Positions 1-46,500 of a stretch of DNA of 64,000 bases are shown here, piece after piece (the first letter of the stretch is position 1; each line of letters begins with the position of its first letter). Under the pieces are notes generated by a model. It did no database searches, was not told the origin of the DNA, and saw nothing but the letters and a program-made list of their open reading frames with translations. The translations under genes and the position numbers were made by a program. Source of the DNA: Mastigias papua (Eukaryota; Cnidaria; Scyphozoa; Rhizostomeae; Mastigiidae); NCBI GenBank assembly GCA_964019165.1, contig OZ025277.1:3962155-4026154 (forward strand). The letters are read 5' to 3'.

Positions 1-593
1 AACTAAAACCTATCAAGTTATCTTAAGTATACCATTAGGCATACACATGTTAATTTATGTCATTTTTGATGACCTACTCTCAGTTATCAGTAGATAGATA
101 TACCGTATATACAAGCCTGGTTTTTTGCCAATTTCTGACCCTCAACTTCACTTTACAACTCCACAAAGTGAGTCAGATTCAGGGCCGTAGTTACCAATGG
201 GTCAACTGTCCATTGACTCAGAAAAGAATCTCTTGCGTGCTGCTCTTATCGATAAACCAGATAACGGCATCCTGTTGCCTTAATGATGGGCATTGTCCAA
301 ATTCGCATTCAATGTCTCTTCCACACTCCTAAACAGCTTTTAGGCATTAAAGTTGATTATTCCGCAAGGCGGCGGGGTTATAACGTTATGCTTTATAGAA
401 TACGGCGTTGCTCTTCTAATGTAGGATAACAAATAACTTGCTGTTTATAGTTTTGAAAATATTTGGGTGAACTATTTTGCTCGGACATCACAGATTTACA
501 CCCCCCGACAAGTAATGTTGCGCAAATGGTCAAATATCTTATGTCAACAATAATACCTAACTTGCTTACATGTAATTGGTTCCTTTGAAGGAT
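1..593. other. Upstream non-coding sequence
   Basis: AT-rich sequence before the first recognisable EML exon. Short open frames are present on both strands, but none has family similarity or a convincing splice pattern. No TATA box or initiator could be assigned. It may be 5' flank, 5' UTR or part of an intron. Confidence 0.4.
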
Positions 594-35192
<34,599 letters not shown>

Positions 35193-35484
35193 GTAAGCGG
35201 TTCGTTTTCCGACCTTTTGCTACTGAAGGTTTGCCACTATTACACGAAAAAAACAGAAACGTTCTGTAGCACCCTGAACGCACTATTTTTGACCGACACC
35301 TATCACAGTATAGAGACTCGGATATCGACTGATTATTGTTATTACTGCCTGTTTTACGCCTTGTATGACGGCTACCGGGTGGTATAGCACAGCCTCTTTT
35401 ACGACTTAGTATCCAATCAAATTCAATACATTTGAGACTCGTTTATTCTTGGGCAAACTACTAAAACTGTAGCCTTCAATCCAG
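35193..35484. other. Start of the intron after exon 22
   Basis: No further EML exon is seen before the satellite begins. A short segment (cggatatcgact near 35321) resembles part of the inverted repeat near 6930. Confidence 0.5.
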
Positions 35485-37313
35485 GCCAAGTTATAGCCTT
35501 ACTTTTTGGCCAAAAATGCCTCATTTTCATCACCTTTCAATCTGCAATCAACATGAATGAATATGAATTTTGGTGATATTTGGGCAAAATACCAAGGTTA
35601 TAGCCTTACTTTTTGGCCAAAAATGCCTCAATTTCATCACTTTTCAATCTGCAATCAAAATAAATGAATTTGAATTTTGGCGATTTGTGGGCAAAATACC
35701 AAGGTTATAGCCTTACTTTTTGGCCAAAAATGCCTCATTTTCATCACCTTTCAATCTGCAATCAAACTGATTGAATTTGAAATTTGGTGATTTTTGGGTA
35801 AAGTACCAAGGTTATAGCCTTACTTTTTGGCCAAACATGCCTCATTTTCATCACTTTTCAATCTGCAATCAAAATGAATGAATTTGAATTTTGGTGATTT
35901 GTGGGCAACATACCAAGGTTATAGCCTTGCTTTTTGGCCAGATATGCCTCATTTTCATCACCTTTCAATCTACAATCAAAATGAATGAATTTGAATTTTG
36001 GTGATTTTTGGGCAAAATACCAAGGTTATAGCCGTACTTTTTCGCCAAAAATGCCTCATTTTCATCACTTTTCAATCTGCAATCAAACTGACTGAAGTTG
36101 AATTTTGGTGATTTTTGGGCAAAATACCAAGGTTATAGCCTTACTTTTTGGCCAAAAATGCCTCAATTTCATCACTTTTCAATCTGCAATCAAAATGACT
36201 GAATTTGAATTTTGGTGATTTTTGGGCAACCTACCAAGGTTATAGCCTTGCTTTTTGGCCAAACATGCCTCAATTTCATCACTTTTCAATTTGCAATCAA
36301 AATTATTGAATTTGAATTTTGGTGATTTTTGGGCAAAATACCAAAGTTATAGCCTTACTTTTTGGCAAACAATGCCTCATTTTCATCACCTTTCAATCTG
36401 CAATCAAAATGATTGAATTTGAAATTTGGTGATTTTTGGGTAAAGTACCAAGGTTATAGCCTTACTTTTTGGCCAAAACTGCCTCATTTTCATCACTTTT
36501 CAATCTGCAATCAAAATGAATGAATTTGAATTTTGGTGATTTGTGGGCAACATACCAAGGTTATAGCCTTGCTTTTTGGCCAAACATGCCTCATTTTCAT
36601 CACCTTTCAATCTGCAATCAAACTGAATGAATTTGAATTTTGGTGAGGTTTGGGCAAAATAGCAAGGTTATAGCCTTACTTTTTGGCCAAAAATACCTCA
36701 ATTTCATCACTTTTCAATTTGCAATCAAAATGACTGAATTTGAATTTTGGTGATTTGTGGGCAAAATACCAAGGTTATAGCCTTACTTTTTGGCCAAAAC
36801 TGCCTCATTTTCATCACCTTTCAATCTGCAATCAAAATGAATGAATTTGAATTTTGGTGATTTTTGGGCAAAATACCAAGGTTATAGCCTTACTTTTTGG
36901 CAAAAAATGCCTCATTTTCATCACTTTTCAATCTGCAATCAAAATGAATGAATTTGAATTTTGGTGATTTTTGGGCAAAATACCAAGGTTATAGCCTTAC
37001 TTTTTGGCCAAAAATGCCTCATTTTCATCACTTTTCAATCTACAATCAAAATGAATGACATTGAATTTTGGTGATTTTTGGGCAAAATACCAAGGTTATA
37101 GCCTTACTTTTTGGCCACAAATGCCTCATTTTCATCACTTTTCAATCTGCAATCAAAATGCATGAATTTGAATTTTGGTGATTTTTGGGCAAAATACCAA
37201 GGTTATAGCCTTACTTTTTGGCCAAAAATGCCTCATTTTCATCACCTTTCAATCTACAATCAAAATGAATGAATTTGAATTTTGGTGATTTTTGGGCAAA
37301 ATACCAAGGTTAT
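35485..37313. repeat. 107-bp satellite array, left part (about 17 units)
   Basis: Units repeat at exactly 107 bp (for example caaggttatagcc at 35593, 35700 and 35807). Each contains a variable ttttggccaaaa palindrome, tttcatcac, caatctgcaatcaaaatg and gaattttggtgattttt. This left part has more private substitutions than the main block. The period is not a multiple of three and stops are frequent, so it is non-coding. Confidence 0.97.
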
Positions 37314-40300
37314 CTCTTTCTTCTTTAATAGCTTTTCCGTCTTCTTCAAGACATTAGCCTTGCCACTGTTTTCTTCCATTCCTTTCGCTCATAATCGTTT
37401 TCAGTTAATTCGTCTACTGTTTTGTTTATTGCCTTCAGATCTTTATTTATTTGTTTTATCCACGTATGTTTTGGTCTTCCTCGGTTACCTTTCGCTTTTT
37501 TAAAATGTTCTTTGAAAGCTAGTTCTGCTGGTGTTCCTTCTGGTAGCCTTAGCATGTGCCCAAGCCAGTTTAATCGGCGTTTCTTTATTTCGGTTGTGAT
37601 GGGTATTTGATGTGATCTTTTATATATTTCTTCATTTCTTATTTTATCCGTTAATTTGATGTTTAGCATTCTACGTAGCAGTTTTCTTTGGAAGATATCG
37701 ATACTTTCTTTCAATTTCTTGGTTAAGGTCCAGATCTCGCAGTTGTAAAGCAGCATCGGATATATAAATGTGTTTAGCGTTCTAACTTTTAGCTTCATGG
37801 ATGCTTGTCTGTTACATAGAATTTTTTCATATTTATTGAAGGCATCAATCGATAGTCCTTTCCTTCTTTTTATGTCTTTTTCTGTGTCTAGAATGCTTCC
37901 TAGATATTTTATGGTTTTCCATTCTTCGTTCCCATCTGTGCCAACACAAAATTCTTCAGTTTTTTCAACATTGACGTTCAGGTTTCTTTGTTTGACTTTT
38001 AGAGGAAGCTCTTGCTTTATGAAATCTTTGTGTTGCTTGTCAGTTGTTGCATTTCCAATATCGTCTGCATATTGAAGATCAATGCTGAATTTTTCTTTAT
38101 CTTGGCTGTGATGTGCTTTGGATAGGTTTGATGATGTGTTTGTATCTGGATTTTGTAGCATGAGTGCGACTGCTAATGTGAAAGTGAATTCTGGAGCACT
38201 TGCGCAGTCTCCTTGTGGTGCTCCTATGTTGGTTTCGAAAGGTTCTCCTCTTGCATTCCCAACTTGTACTGTGTAATTCATTTTATACAGTAATATGTAG
38301 AACATGTGTAGCTCATCATCATCTAATATTTTACTTAGATCTTTAATAAGTTGAGGTCTTCTGATGGTGTCGAAAGCTTTAGACATATCAAACAGGGTCA
38401 CAAATATGTTGTAATCTTGACTGTTCATTGCTTTTTCGATTAGCATTTTTAAAGCAAAGACGTGTTCAGTTGTGCTTCGGCCGCTTCGGTAGGCAGCTTG
38501 AGATAATGGAATGATGGTCTCGAGTTTTTCAGTTGTTCTCCTAATCATGCATATGCTTAGGATTTTCCTAATTACTGATAGTAGGATGATAGGTCTTAAA
38601 TTTTCGCAGGGTCCTTTTGGTTTTCCGGGTTTTTGAAAGGGGACAAGTATCCCTTTATGAATTTCTTCCGGTGTGTCTCCATGCTCTGCGATATGATTTA
38701 GCAAAGATGCAATTCTTGTCGAGATTTCGTTCAGTGGCCCATATTTTATCAGTTCCGTTGTTACGTCATCTATGCCTGCACTCTTATTGTTTTTCATTGA
38801 TTTTATAGCACTTTGTACCTCCTCCTCTGAGAAGGGGGTTTTCATTTTGACTGGTTCGACTCTTGGTATCCCTGGTTCATCCTGATTGTTAAAAACGTTG
38901 TTAAAATGGTTTGTGATGAGTTGTACTTGTTGCCTAGGACATGCTGTTACAGTTTTCTTTAATTGATTATTTGCACCTTGTTTTTCTATTAGAAGGTCAC
39001 TTGGATACTTTCTGTACAAAATTCTCATGGTTGCAAAGAGTCTGTTGGAGTCATTTTTGCACGCCTCTATTTCACTTATTTGCTCTTTCAAAATTCTGTT
39101 GTTATCTTTTCGCTTTAGGTCTTTTATTTGCTTTTGTACTCTGTTTCTTTCTTGTTTCAGTAATTTTCTCTTCCCAATGTCCTTAAGGGAGTTAATATCT
39201 TTTCTCAGTTTTTGTTGTTTTTCACATAGTGTTTGGAATTCTGTTGAGATAAATTTTTCTTTGTGTCTAACTTTTCTCAGATGTGTCTCAGCGGACGATA
39301 TGCATGCATCTTTGATAATGTTCCATTGCTCTTGCGCGCTTTTCTTTTCAGCTTCCTCGTTTAGCCTTTCTTTTACACTATCTATGTACTTTTGTCTGAT
39401 GGTCCCATTTTTCAGTCTTTGCATATCAAAGTTGTTTGTTTTGATTTTCTTTTTATGGAACATTTTGTACCATTTGAGTTCTATATCACATATTACTATT
39501 CTATGGTCACTATTTGTTGTTGTGCCGTTATAGGATCTGCAGTTTTTTACCAGTTTTCGAGCATTCTGTTTTACGAGGATGTAATCGATCTGATTTCTAA
39601 CTGGGTTGTTGCCAGGGGATTCCCATGTCGTTCTATGTGCCATTTTGTGGTAGAAAAGTGTATTACACAATACCATACTGTTTGATCTTGCAAACTCTAA
39701 AAGATTTTCTCCGTTCGTGTTGGTGATTCCTTTTCCAAACTTTCCTATTGTGTCTGGATGGTCATTATGCGAGCTGCCAGTTTTTGCGTTGAAGTCTCCA
39801 CCTATTATGATCATTGAGCTGCTTGGGGTGTCTGAAATGTATGACTGCAGGTCGTTGTAAAAATTTTCTCTAATTTCTGGATTTTTTTCTGATGCATCTA
39901 GTGTTGGTGCATATGCACAGATTATAGTTAGAGGTTTCTTGGTTCTCGTCGTGGGAACATGTATGGTTAAAGAACATGCTCGATCGTTGATTTTGGTAAA
40001 AGCGCATTCTGTGTTTCTATCAATTATAATTCCGCAACCGTGATGACTATCAGGTGAACTGACGTGATACAGTGTATATGTTTTGGAATTGTCCGACGCT
40101 TTGATGTTAATAGCGCCATCGTTGTTAAGGTGTGTTTCTTGAATGCAGGCTACGGTTATCTTATATTTTTGTAGGTCGTCGGCAAGAGATACTTTCTTGT
40201 GATTTTGTATCAATCCTCTGACATTGAATGTTGCTACTCTCATGGTCTTGTAATTCGATTCATTTGCTGCAGTGTGTTGTTTAGGCCCATACATTTTACC

Positions 40301-40512
40301 CCGTGAGCTACACGTGCAACAAGATCAACAAATATTTCTCGATGTAATGATGATTGTAGAGATCTTTGTGATGTTTTTCATTCAGCATTATTCTAGAACT
40401 ACGTGAAAACGGTTTTTGAGCTAGATTTGTGGTCTTGATCAGTAACAAAAAGGCAATTAATACGGTTATTTCGCGATAGCCGTACCGCTCCCCGCCACGG
40501 TCGAGCGCCCAC
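37314..40512 (-). mobile_element. Non-LTR retrotransposon (RTE-like), inserted in the satellite
   Basis: About 3.2 kb of unrelated sequence splits a satellite unit. On the minus strand it has a 5' leader of about 220 bp with a GC-rich start, one long ORF, and only about 32 bp after the stop. A single endonuclease-RT ORF and a very short 3' end are typical of the RTE clade. At the junctions about 21 bp of the 107-bp unit are missing and no target duplication is evident. The assignment to RTE is inferred from architecture. Confidence 0.85.
37346..40294 (-). CDS. Retrotransposon endonuclease/reverse transcriptase ORF (982 residues)
   Basis: Intact frame. The N-terminal apurinic-type endonuclease (about residues 18-270) shows FNVRG, QETHL, GGDFNAKTG (near 164) and SDHR (near 260), so its catalytic residues are present. 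After a Lys-rich linker comes the reverse transcriptase (about 480-770), with LRPI, AFDTI, GAPQGD and YADD (near 741). A C-terminal tail contains the common LNWLGHMLR and GRPKHTW motifs. It nicks target DNA and copies its own RNA by target-primed reverse transcription. No stops or frameshifts are visible, so it is young and possibly still active. It is unrelated to the EML gene except by insertion. Confidence 0.95.
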   Translation of the reverse strand: MYGPKQHTAANESNYKTMRVATFNVRGLIQNHKKVSLADDLQKYKITVACIQETHLNNDGAINIKASDNSKTYTLYHVSSPDSHHGCGIIIDRNTECAFTKINDRACSLTIHVPTTRTKKPLTIICAYAPTLDASEKNPEIRENFYNDLQSYISDTPSSSMIIIGGDFNAKTGSSHNDHPDTIGKFGKGITNTNGENLLEFARSNSMVLCNTLFYHKMAHRTTWESPGNNPVRNQIDYILVKQNARKLVKNCRSYNGTTTNSDHRIVICDIELKWYKMFHKKKIKTNNFDMQRLKNGTIRQKYIDSVKERLNEEAEKKSAQEQWNIIKDACISSAETHLRKVRHKEKFISTEFQTLCEKQQKLRKDINSLKDIGKRKLLKQERNRVQKQIKDLKRKDNNRILKEQISEIEACKNDSNRLFATMRILYRKYPSDLLIEKQGANNQLKKTVTACPRQQVQLITNHFNNVFNNQDEPGIPRVEPVKMKTPFSEEEVQSAIKSMKNNKSAGIDDVTTELIKYGPLNEISTRIASLLNHIAEHGDTPEEIHKGILVPFQKPGKPKGPCENLRPIILLSVIRKILSICMIRRTTEKLETIIPLSQAAYRSGRSTTEHVFALKMLIEKAMNSQDYNIFVTLFDMSKAFDTIRRPQLIKDLSKILDDDELHMFYILLYKMNYTVQVGNARGEPFETNIGAPQGDCASAPEFTFTLAVALMLQNPDTNTSSNLSKAHHSQDKEKFSIDLQYADDIGNATTDKQHKDFIKQELPLKVKQRNLNVNVEKTEEFCVGTDGNEEWKTIKYLGSILDTEKDIKRRKGLSIDAFNKYEKILCNRQASMKLKVRTLNTFIYPMLLYNCEIWTLTKKLKESIDIFQRKLLRRMLNIKLTDKIRNEEIYKRSHQIPITTEIKKRRLNWLGHMLRLPEGTPAELAFKEHFKKAKGNRGRPKHTWIKQINKDLKAINKTVDELTENDYERKEWKKTVARLMS

Positions 40513-43500
40513 CTGCCTCATTTTCATCACCTTTCAATCTGCAATCAAAATGAATGAATTTGAATTTTGGTGATTTTTGGGCAAAATACCAAGGTTATAG
40601 CCTTACTTTTTGGCAAACAATGCCTCATTTTCATCACTTTTCAATCTGCAATCAAAATGCATGAATTTGAATTTTGGTGATTTTTGGGCAAAATACCAAG
40701 GTTATAGCCTTGCTTTTTGGCCAAACATGCCTCATTTTCATCACTTTTCAATCTACAATCAAATTGAATGAATTTGAATTTTGGTGATTTTTGGGCAAAA
40801 TACCAAGGTTATAGCCTTACTTTTTGGCCAAAAATGCCTCATTTTCATCACCTTTCAATCTACAATCAAAATGCATGAATTTGAATTTTGGTGATTTGTG
40901 GCCAACATACCAAGGTTATAGCCTTGCTTTTTGGCCAAACATGCCTCATTTTCATCACCTTTCAATCTACAATCAAAATGAATGAATTTGAATTTTGGTG
41001 ATTTTTGGGCAAAATACCAAGGTTATAGCCTTACTTTTTGGCCACAAATGCCTCATTTTCATCACTTTTCAATCTGCAATCACAATGAATGAAGTTGAAT
41101 TTTGGTGAGTTTTGGGCAAAATACCAAGGTTATAGCCTTACTTTTTGGCAAACAATGCCTCATTTTCATCACCTTTCAATCTACAATCAAAATGAATGAA
41201 TTTGAATTTTGGTGATTTGTGGGCAAAATACCAAGGTTATAGCCTTACTTTTTGGCCAAAAATGCCTCATTTTCATCACCTTTCAATCTACAATCAAAAT
41301 GCATGAATTTGAATTTTGTTGATTTTTGGGCAAAATACCAAGGTTATAGCCTTACTTTTTGGCCAGACATGCCTCATTTTCATCACTATTCAATCTGCAA
41401 TCAAAATGCATGAAGTTGAATTTTGGTGTTTTTTGGGCAACATACCAAGGTTATAGCCTTACTTTTTGGCACAAAATGCCTCATTTTCATCACTTTTCAA
41501 TCTACAATCAAAATGAATGAATTTGAATTTTGGTGATTTTTGGGCAAAATACCAAGGTTATAGCCTTACTTTTTGGCAAACAATGCCTCATTTTCATCAC
41601 CTTTCAATCTACAATCAAAATGAATGACATTGAATTTTGGTGATTTTTGGGCAAAATACCAAGGTTATAGCCTTACTTTTTGGCCAAAAATGCCTCTCTT
41701 TCATCACTTTTCAATCTGCAATCAAACTGACTGAATTTGAATTTTGGTGATTTTTGGGCAAAATACCAAGGTTATAGCCTTACTGTTTGGCCAAAAATGC
41801 CTCATTTTCATCACCTTTCAATCTACAATCAAAATGCATGAATTTGAATTTTGGTGATTTTTGGGCAAAATACCAAGGTTATAGCCTTACTTTTTGGCCA
41901 GACATGCCTCATTTTCATCACTTTTCAATCTGCAATCAAAATGCATGAATTTGAATTTTGGTGATTTTTGGGCAACATACCAAGGTTATAGCCTTACTTT
42001 TTGGCACAAAATGCCTCATTTTCATCACTTTTCAATCTACAATCAAAATGAATGAATTTGAATTTTGGTGATTTTTGGGCAAAATACCAAGGTTATAGCC
42101 TTACTTTTTGGCAAACAATGCCTCATTTTCATCACCTTTCAATCTACAATCAAAATGAATGAATTTGAATTTTGGTGAGTTTTGGGCAAAATACCAAGGT
42201 TATAGCCTTACTTTTTGGCCACAAATGCCTCAATTTCATCACTTTTCAATCTGCAATCAAAATGAATGAATTTGAATTTTGGTGATTTTTGGGCAAAATA
42301 CCAAGGTTATAGCCTTACTTTTTGGCCACAAATGCCTCAATTTCATCACTTTTCAATCTGCAATCAAACTGACCGAATTTGAATTTTGGTGATTTTTGGG
42401 CAAAATACCAAGGTTATAGCCTTACTTTTTGGCCAAAAATGCCTCAATTTCATCACTTTTCAATCTGCAATCAAAATGCATGAATTTGAATTTTGATGAT
42501 TTTTGGGCAACATACCAAGGTTATAGCCTTACTTTTTGGCACAAAATGCCTCATTTTCATCACTTTTCAATCTACAATCAAAATGAATGAATTTGAATTT
42601 TGGTGATTTTTGGGCAAAATACCAAGGTTATAGCCTTACTTTTTGGCAAACAATGCCTCATTTTCATCACCTTTCAATCTACAATCAAAATGAATGAATT
42701 TGAATTTTGGTGATTTTTGGGCAAAATACCAAGGTTATAGCCTTACTTTTTGGCAAAAAATGCCTCATTTTCATCACGTTTCAATCTACAATCAAAATGA
42801 ATGAATTTGAATTTTGGTGATTTTTGGGCAACATACCAAGGTTATAGCCTTACTTTTTGGCCACAAATGCCTCATTTTCATCAGCTTTCAAGCTACAATC
42901 AAAATGAATGAATTTGAATTTTGGTGATTTTTGGGCAAAATACCAAGGTTATAGCCTTACTGTTTGGCCAAAAATACCTCAATTTCATCACTTTTCAATT
43001 TGCAATCAAAATGACTGAATTTGAATTTTGGTGATTTTTGGGCAAAATACCAAGGTTATAGCCTTACTTTTTGGCCAAAACTGCCTCATTTTCATCACCT
43101 TTCAATCTGCAATCAAAATGAATGAATTTGAATTTTGGTGATTTTTGGGCAAAATACCAAGGTTATAGCCTTACTTTTTGGCCACAAATGCCTCAATTTC
43201 ATCACTTTTCAATCTGCAATCAAATTGACCGAATTTGAATTTTGGTGATTTTTGGGCAAAATACCAAGGTTATAGCCTTACTTTTTGGCCAAAAATGCCT
43301 CAATTTCATCACTTTTCAATCTGCAATCAAAATGAATGAAGTTGAATTTTGGTGATTTTTGGGCAAAATACCAAGGTTATAGCCTTACTTTTTGGCCACA
43401 AATGCCTCAATTTCATCACTTTTCAATCTGCAATCAAACTGACCGAATTTAAATTTTGGTGATTTTTGGGCAAAATACCAAGGTTATAGCCTTACTGGTT

Positions 43501-46500
43501 GGCCAAAAATGCCTCATTTTCATCACTTTTCAATCTGCAATCAAACTGACCGAATTTGAATTTTGGTGATTTTTGGGCAAAATACCAAGGTTATAGCCTT
43601 ACCTTTTGGCCAAAAATGCCTCAATTTCATCACTTTTCAATCTGCAATCAAAATGAATGAAGTTGAATTTTGGTGATTTTTGGGCAACATACCAAGGTTA
43701 TAGCCTTACTTTTTGGCACAAAATGCCTCATTTTCATCACTTTTCAATCTACAATCAAAATGAATGAATTTGAATTTTGGTGATTTTTGGGCAAAATACC
43801 AAGGTTATAGCCTTACTTTTTGGCAAACAATGCCTCATTTTCATCACCTTTCAATCTACAATCAAAATGAATGAATTTGAATTTTGGTGATTTTTGGGCA
43901 AAATACCAAGGTTATAGCCTTACTTTTTGGCCACAAATGCCTCAATTTCATCACTTTTCAATCTGCAATGAAAATGAATGAATTTGAATTTTGGTGATTT
44001 TTGGGCAAAATACCAAGGTTATAGCCTTACTTTTTGGCCACAAATGCCTCAATTTCATCACTTTTCAATCTGCAATCAAATTGACCGAATTTGAATTTTG
44101 GTGATTTTTGGGCAAAATACCAAGGTTATAGCCTTACTTTTTGGCCAAAAATGCCTCAATTTCATCACTTTTCAATCTGCAATCAAAATGAATGAAGTTG
44201 AATTTTGGTGATTTTTGGGCAAAATACCAAGGTTATAGCCTTACTTTTTGGCCACAAATGCCTCAATTTCATCACTTTTCAATCTGCAATCAAACTGACC
44301 GAATTTAAATTTTGGTGATTTTTGGGCAAAATACCAAGGTTATAGCCTTACTGGTTGGCCAAAAATGCCTCATTTTCATCACTTTTCAATCTGCAATCAA
44401 ACTGACCGAATTTGAATTTTGGTGATTTTTGGGCAAAATAGCAAGGTTATAGCCTTACCTTTTGGCCAAAAATGCCTCAATTTCATCACTTTTCAATCTG
44501 CAATCAAAATGAATGAAGTTGAATTTTGGTGATTTTTGGGCAAAATACCAAGGTTATAGCCTTACTTTTTGGCAAACAATGCCTCATTTTCATCACTTTT
44601 CAATCTGCAATCAAAATGCATGAATTTGAATTTTGGTGATTTTTGGGCAAAATACCAAGGTTATAGCCTTACTTTTTGGCCAAAAATGCCTCAATTTCAT
44701 CACTTTTCAATCTGCAATCAAAATGCATGAATTTGAATTTTGGTGATTTTTGGGCAACATACCAAGGTTATAGCCTTACTTTTTGGCACAAAATGCCTCA
44801 TTTTCATCACTTTTCATTCTACAATCAAAATGAATGAATTTGAATTTTGGTGATTTTTGGGCAAAATACCAAGGTTATAGCCTTACTTTTTGGCAAACAA
44901 TGCCTCATTTTCATCACCTTTCAATCTACAATCAAAATGAATGAATTTGAATTTTGGTGATTTTTGGGCAAAATACCAAGGTTATAGCCTTACTTTTTGG
45001 CCACAAATGCCTCAATTTCATCACTTTTCAATCTGCAATCAAAATGAATGAATTTGAATTTTGGTGATTTTTGGGCAAAATACCAAGGTTATAGCCTTAC
45101 TTTTTGGCCACAAATGCCTCAATTTCATCACTTTTCAATCTGCAATCAAACTGACCGAATTTGAATTTTGGTGATTTTTGGGCAAAATACCAAGGTTATA
45201 GCCTTACTTTTTGGCCAAAAATGCCTCAATTTCATCACTTTTCAATCTGCAATCAAAATGAATGAAGTTGAATTTTGGTGATTTTTGGGCAAAATACCAA
45301 GGTTATAGCCTTACTTTTTGGCCACAAATGCCTCAATTTCATCACTTTTCAATCTGCAATCAAACTGACCGAATTTAAATTTTGGTGATTTTTGGGCAAA
45401 ATACCAAGGTTATAGCCTTACTGGTTGGCCAAAAATGCCTCATTTTCATCACCTTTCAATCTACAATCAAAATGCATGAATTTGAATTTTGGTGATTTTT
45501 GGGCAAAATACCAAGGTTATAGCCTTACTTTTTGGCCAGACATGCCTCATTTTCATCACTTTTCAATCTGCAATCAAAATGCATGAATTTGAATTTTGGT
45601 GATTTGTGGGCAAAATACCAAGGTTATAGCCTTACGTGTTGGCAAACAATGCCTCATTTTCATCACCTTTCAATCTACAATCAAAATGAATGAATTTGAA
45701 TTTTGGTAATTTTTGGGCAAAATACCAAGGTTATAGCCTTACTTTTTGGCCAAAAATGCCTCAATTTCATCACTTTTCAATCTGCAATCAAAATGAATGA
45801 AGTTGAATTTTGGTGATTTGTGGGCAAAATACCAAGGTTATAGCCTTACTTTTTGGCCACAAATGCCTCAATTTCATCACTTTTCAATCTACACTCAAAC
45901 TGACTGAATTTGAATTTTGGTGATTTTTGGGCAAAATACCAAGGTTATAGCCTTACTGTTTGGCCACAAATGCCTCATTTTCATCACTTTTCAATCTGCA
46001 ATCAAAATGCATGAATTTGAATTTTGGTGATGTTTGGGCAAAATAGCAAGGTTATAGCCTTACTGTTTGGCCACAAATGCCTCATTTTCATCACCTTTCA
46101 AGCTACAATCAAAATGAATGAATTTGAAGTTTGGTGATTTTTGGGCAAAATACCAAGGTTATAGCCTTACTTTTTGGCCAAAAATGCCTCATTTTCATCA
46201 CTTTTCAATCTACAAGCAAAATGAATGAATTTGAATTTTGGTGATTTGTGGGCAAAATACCAAGGTTATAGCCTTACTTTTTGGCAAACAATGCCTCATT
46301 TTCATCACTTTTCAATCTGCAATCAAAATGCATGAATTTGAATTTTGGTGATGTTTGGGCAAAATAGCAAGGTTATTGCCTTACTTTTTGGCCAAAAATG
46401 CCTCAATTTCATCACTTTTCAATCTGCAATCAAAATGAATGAAGTTGAATTTTGGTGATTTTTGGGCAAAATACCAAGGTTATAGCCTTACTGGTTGGCC

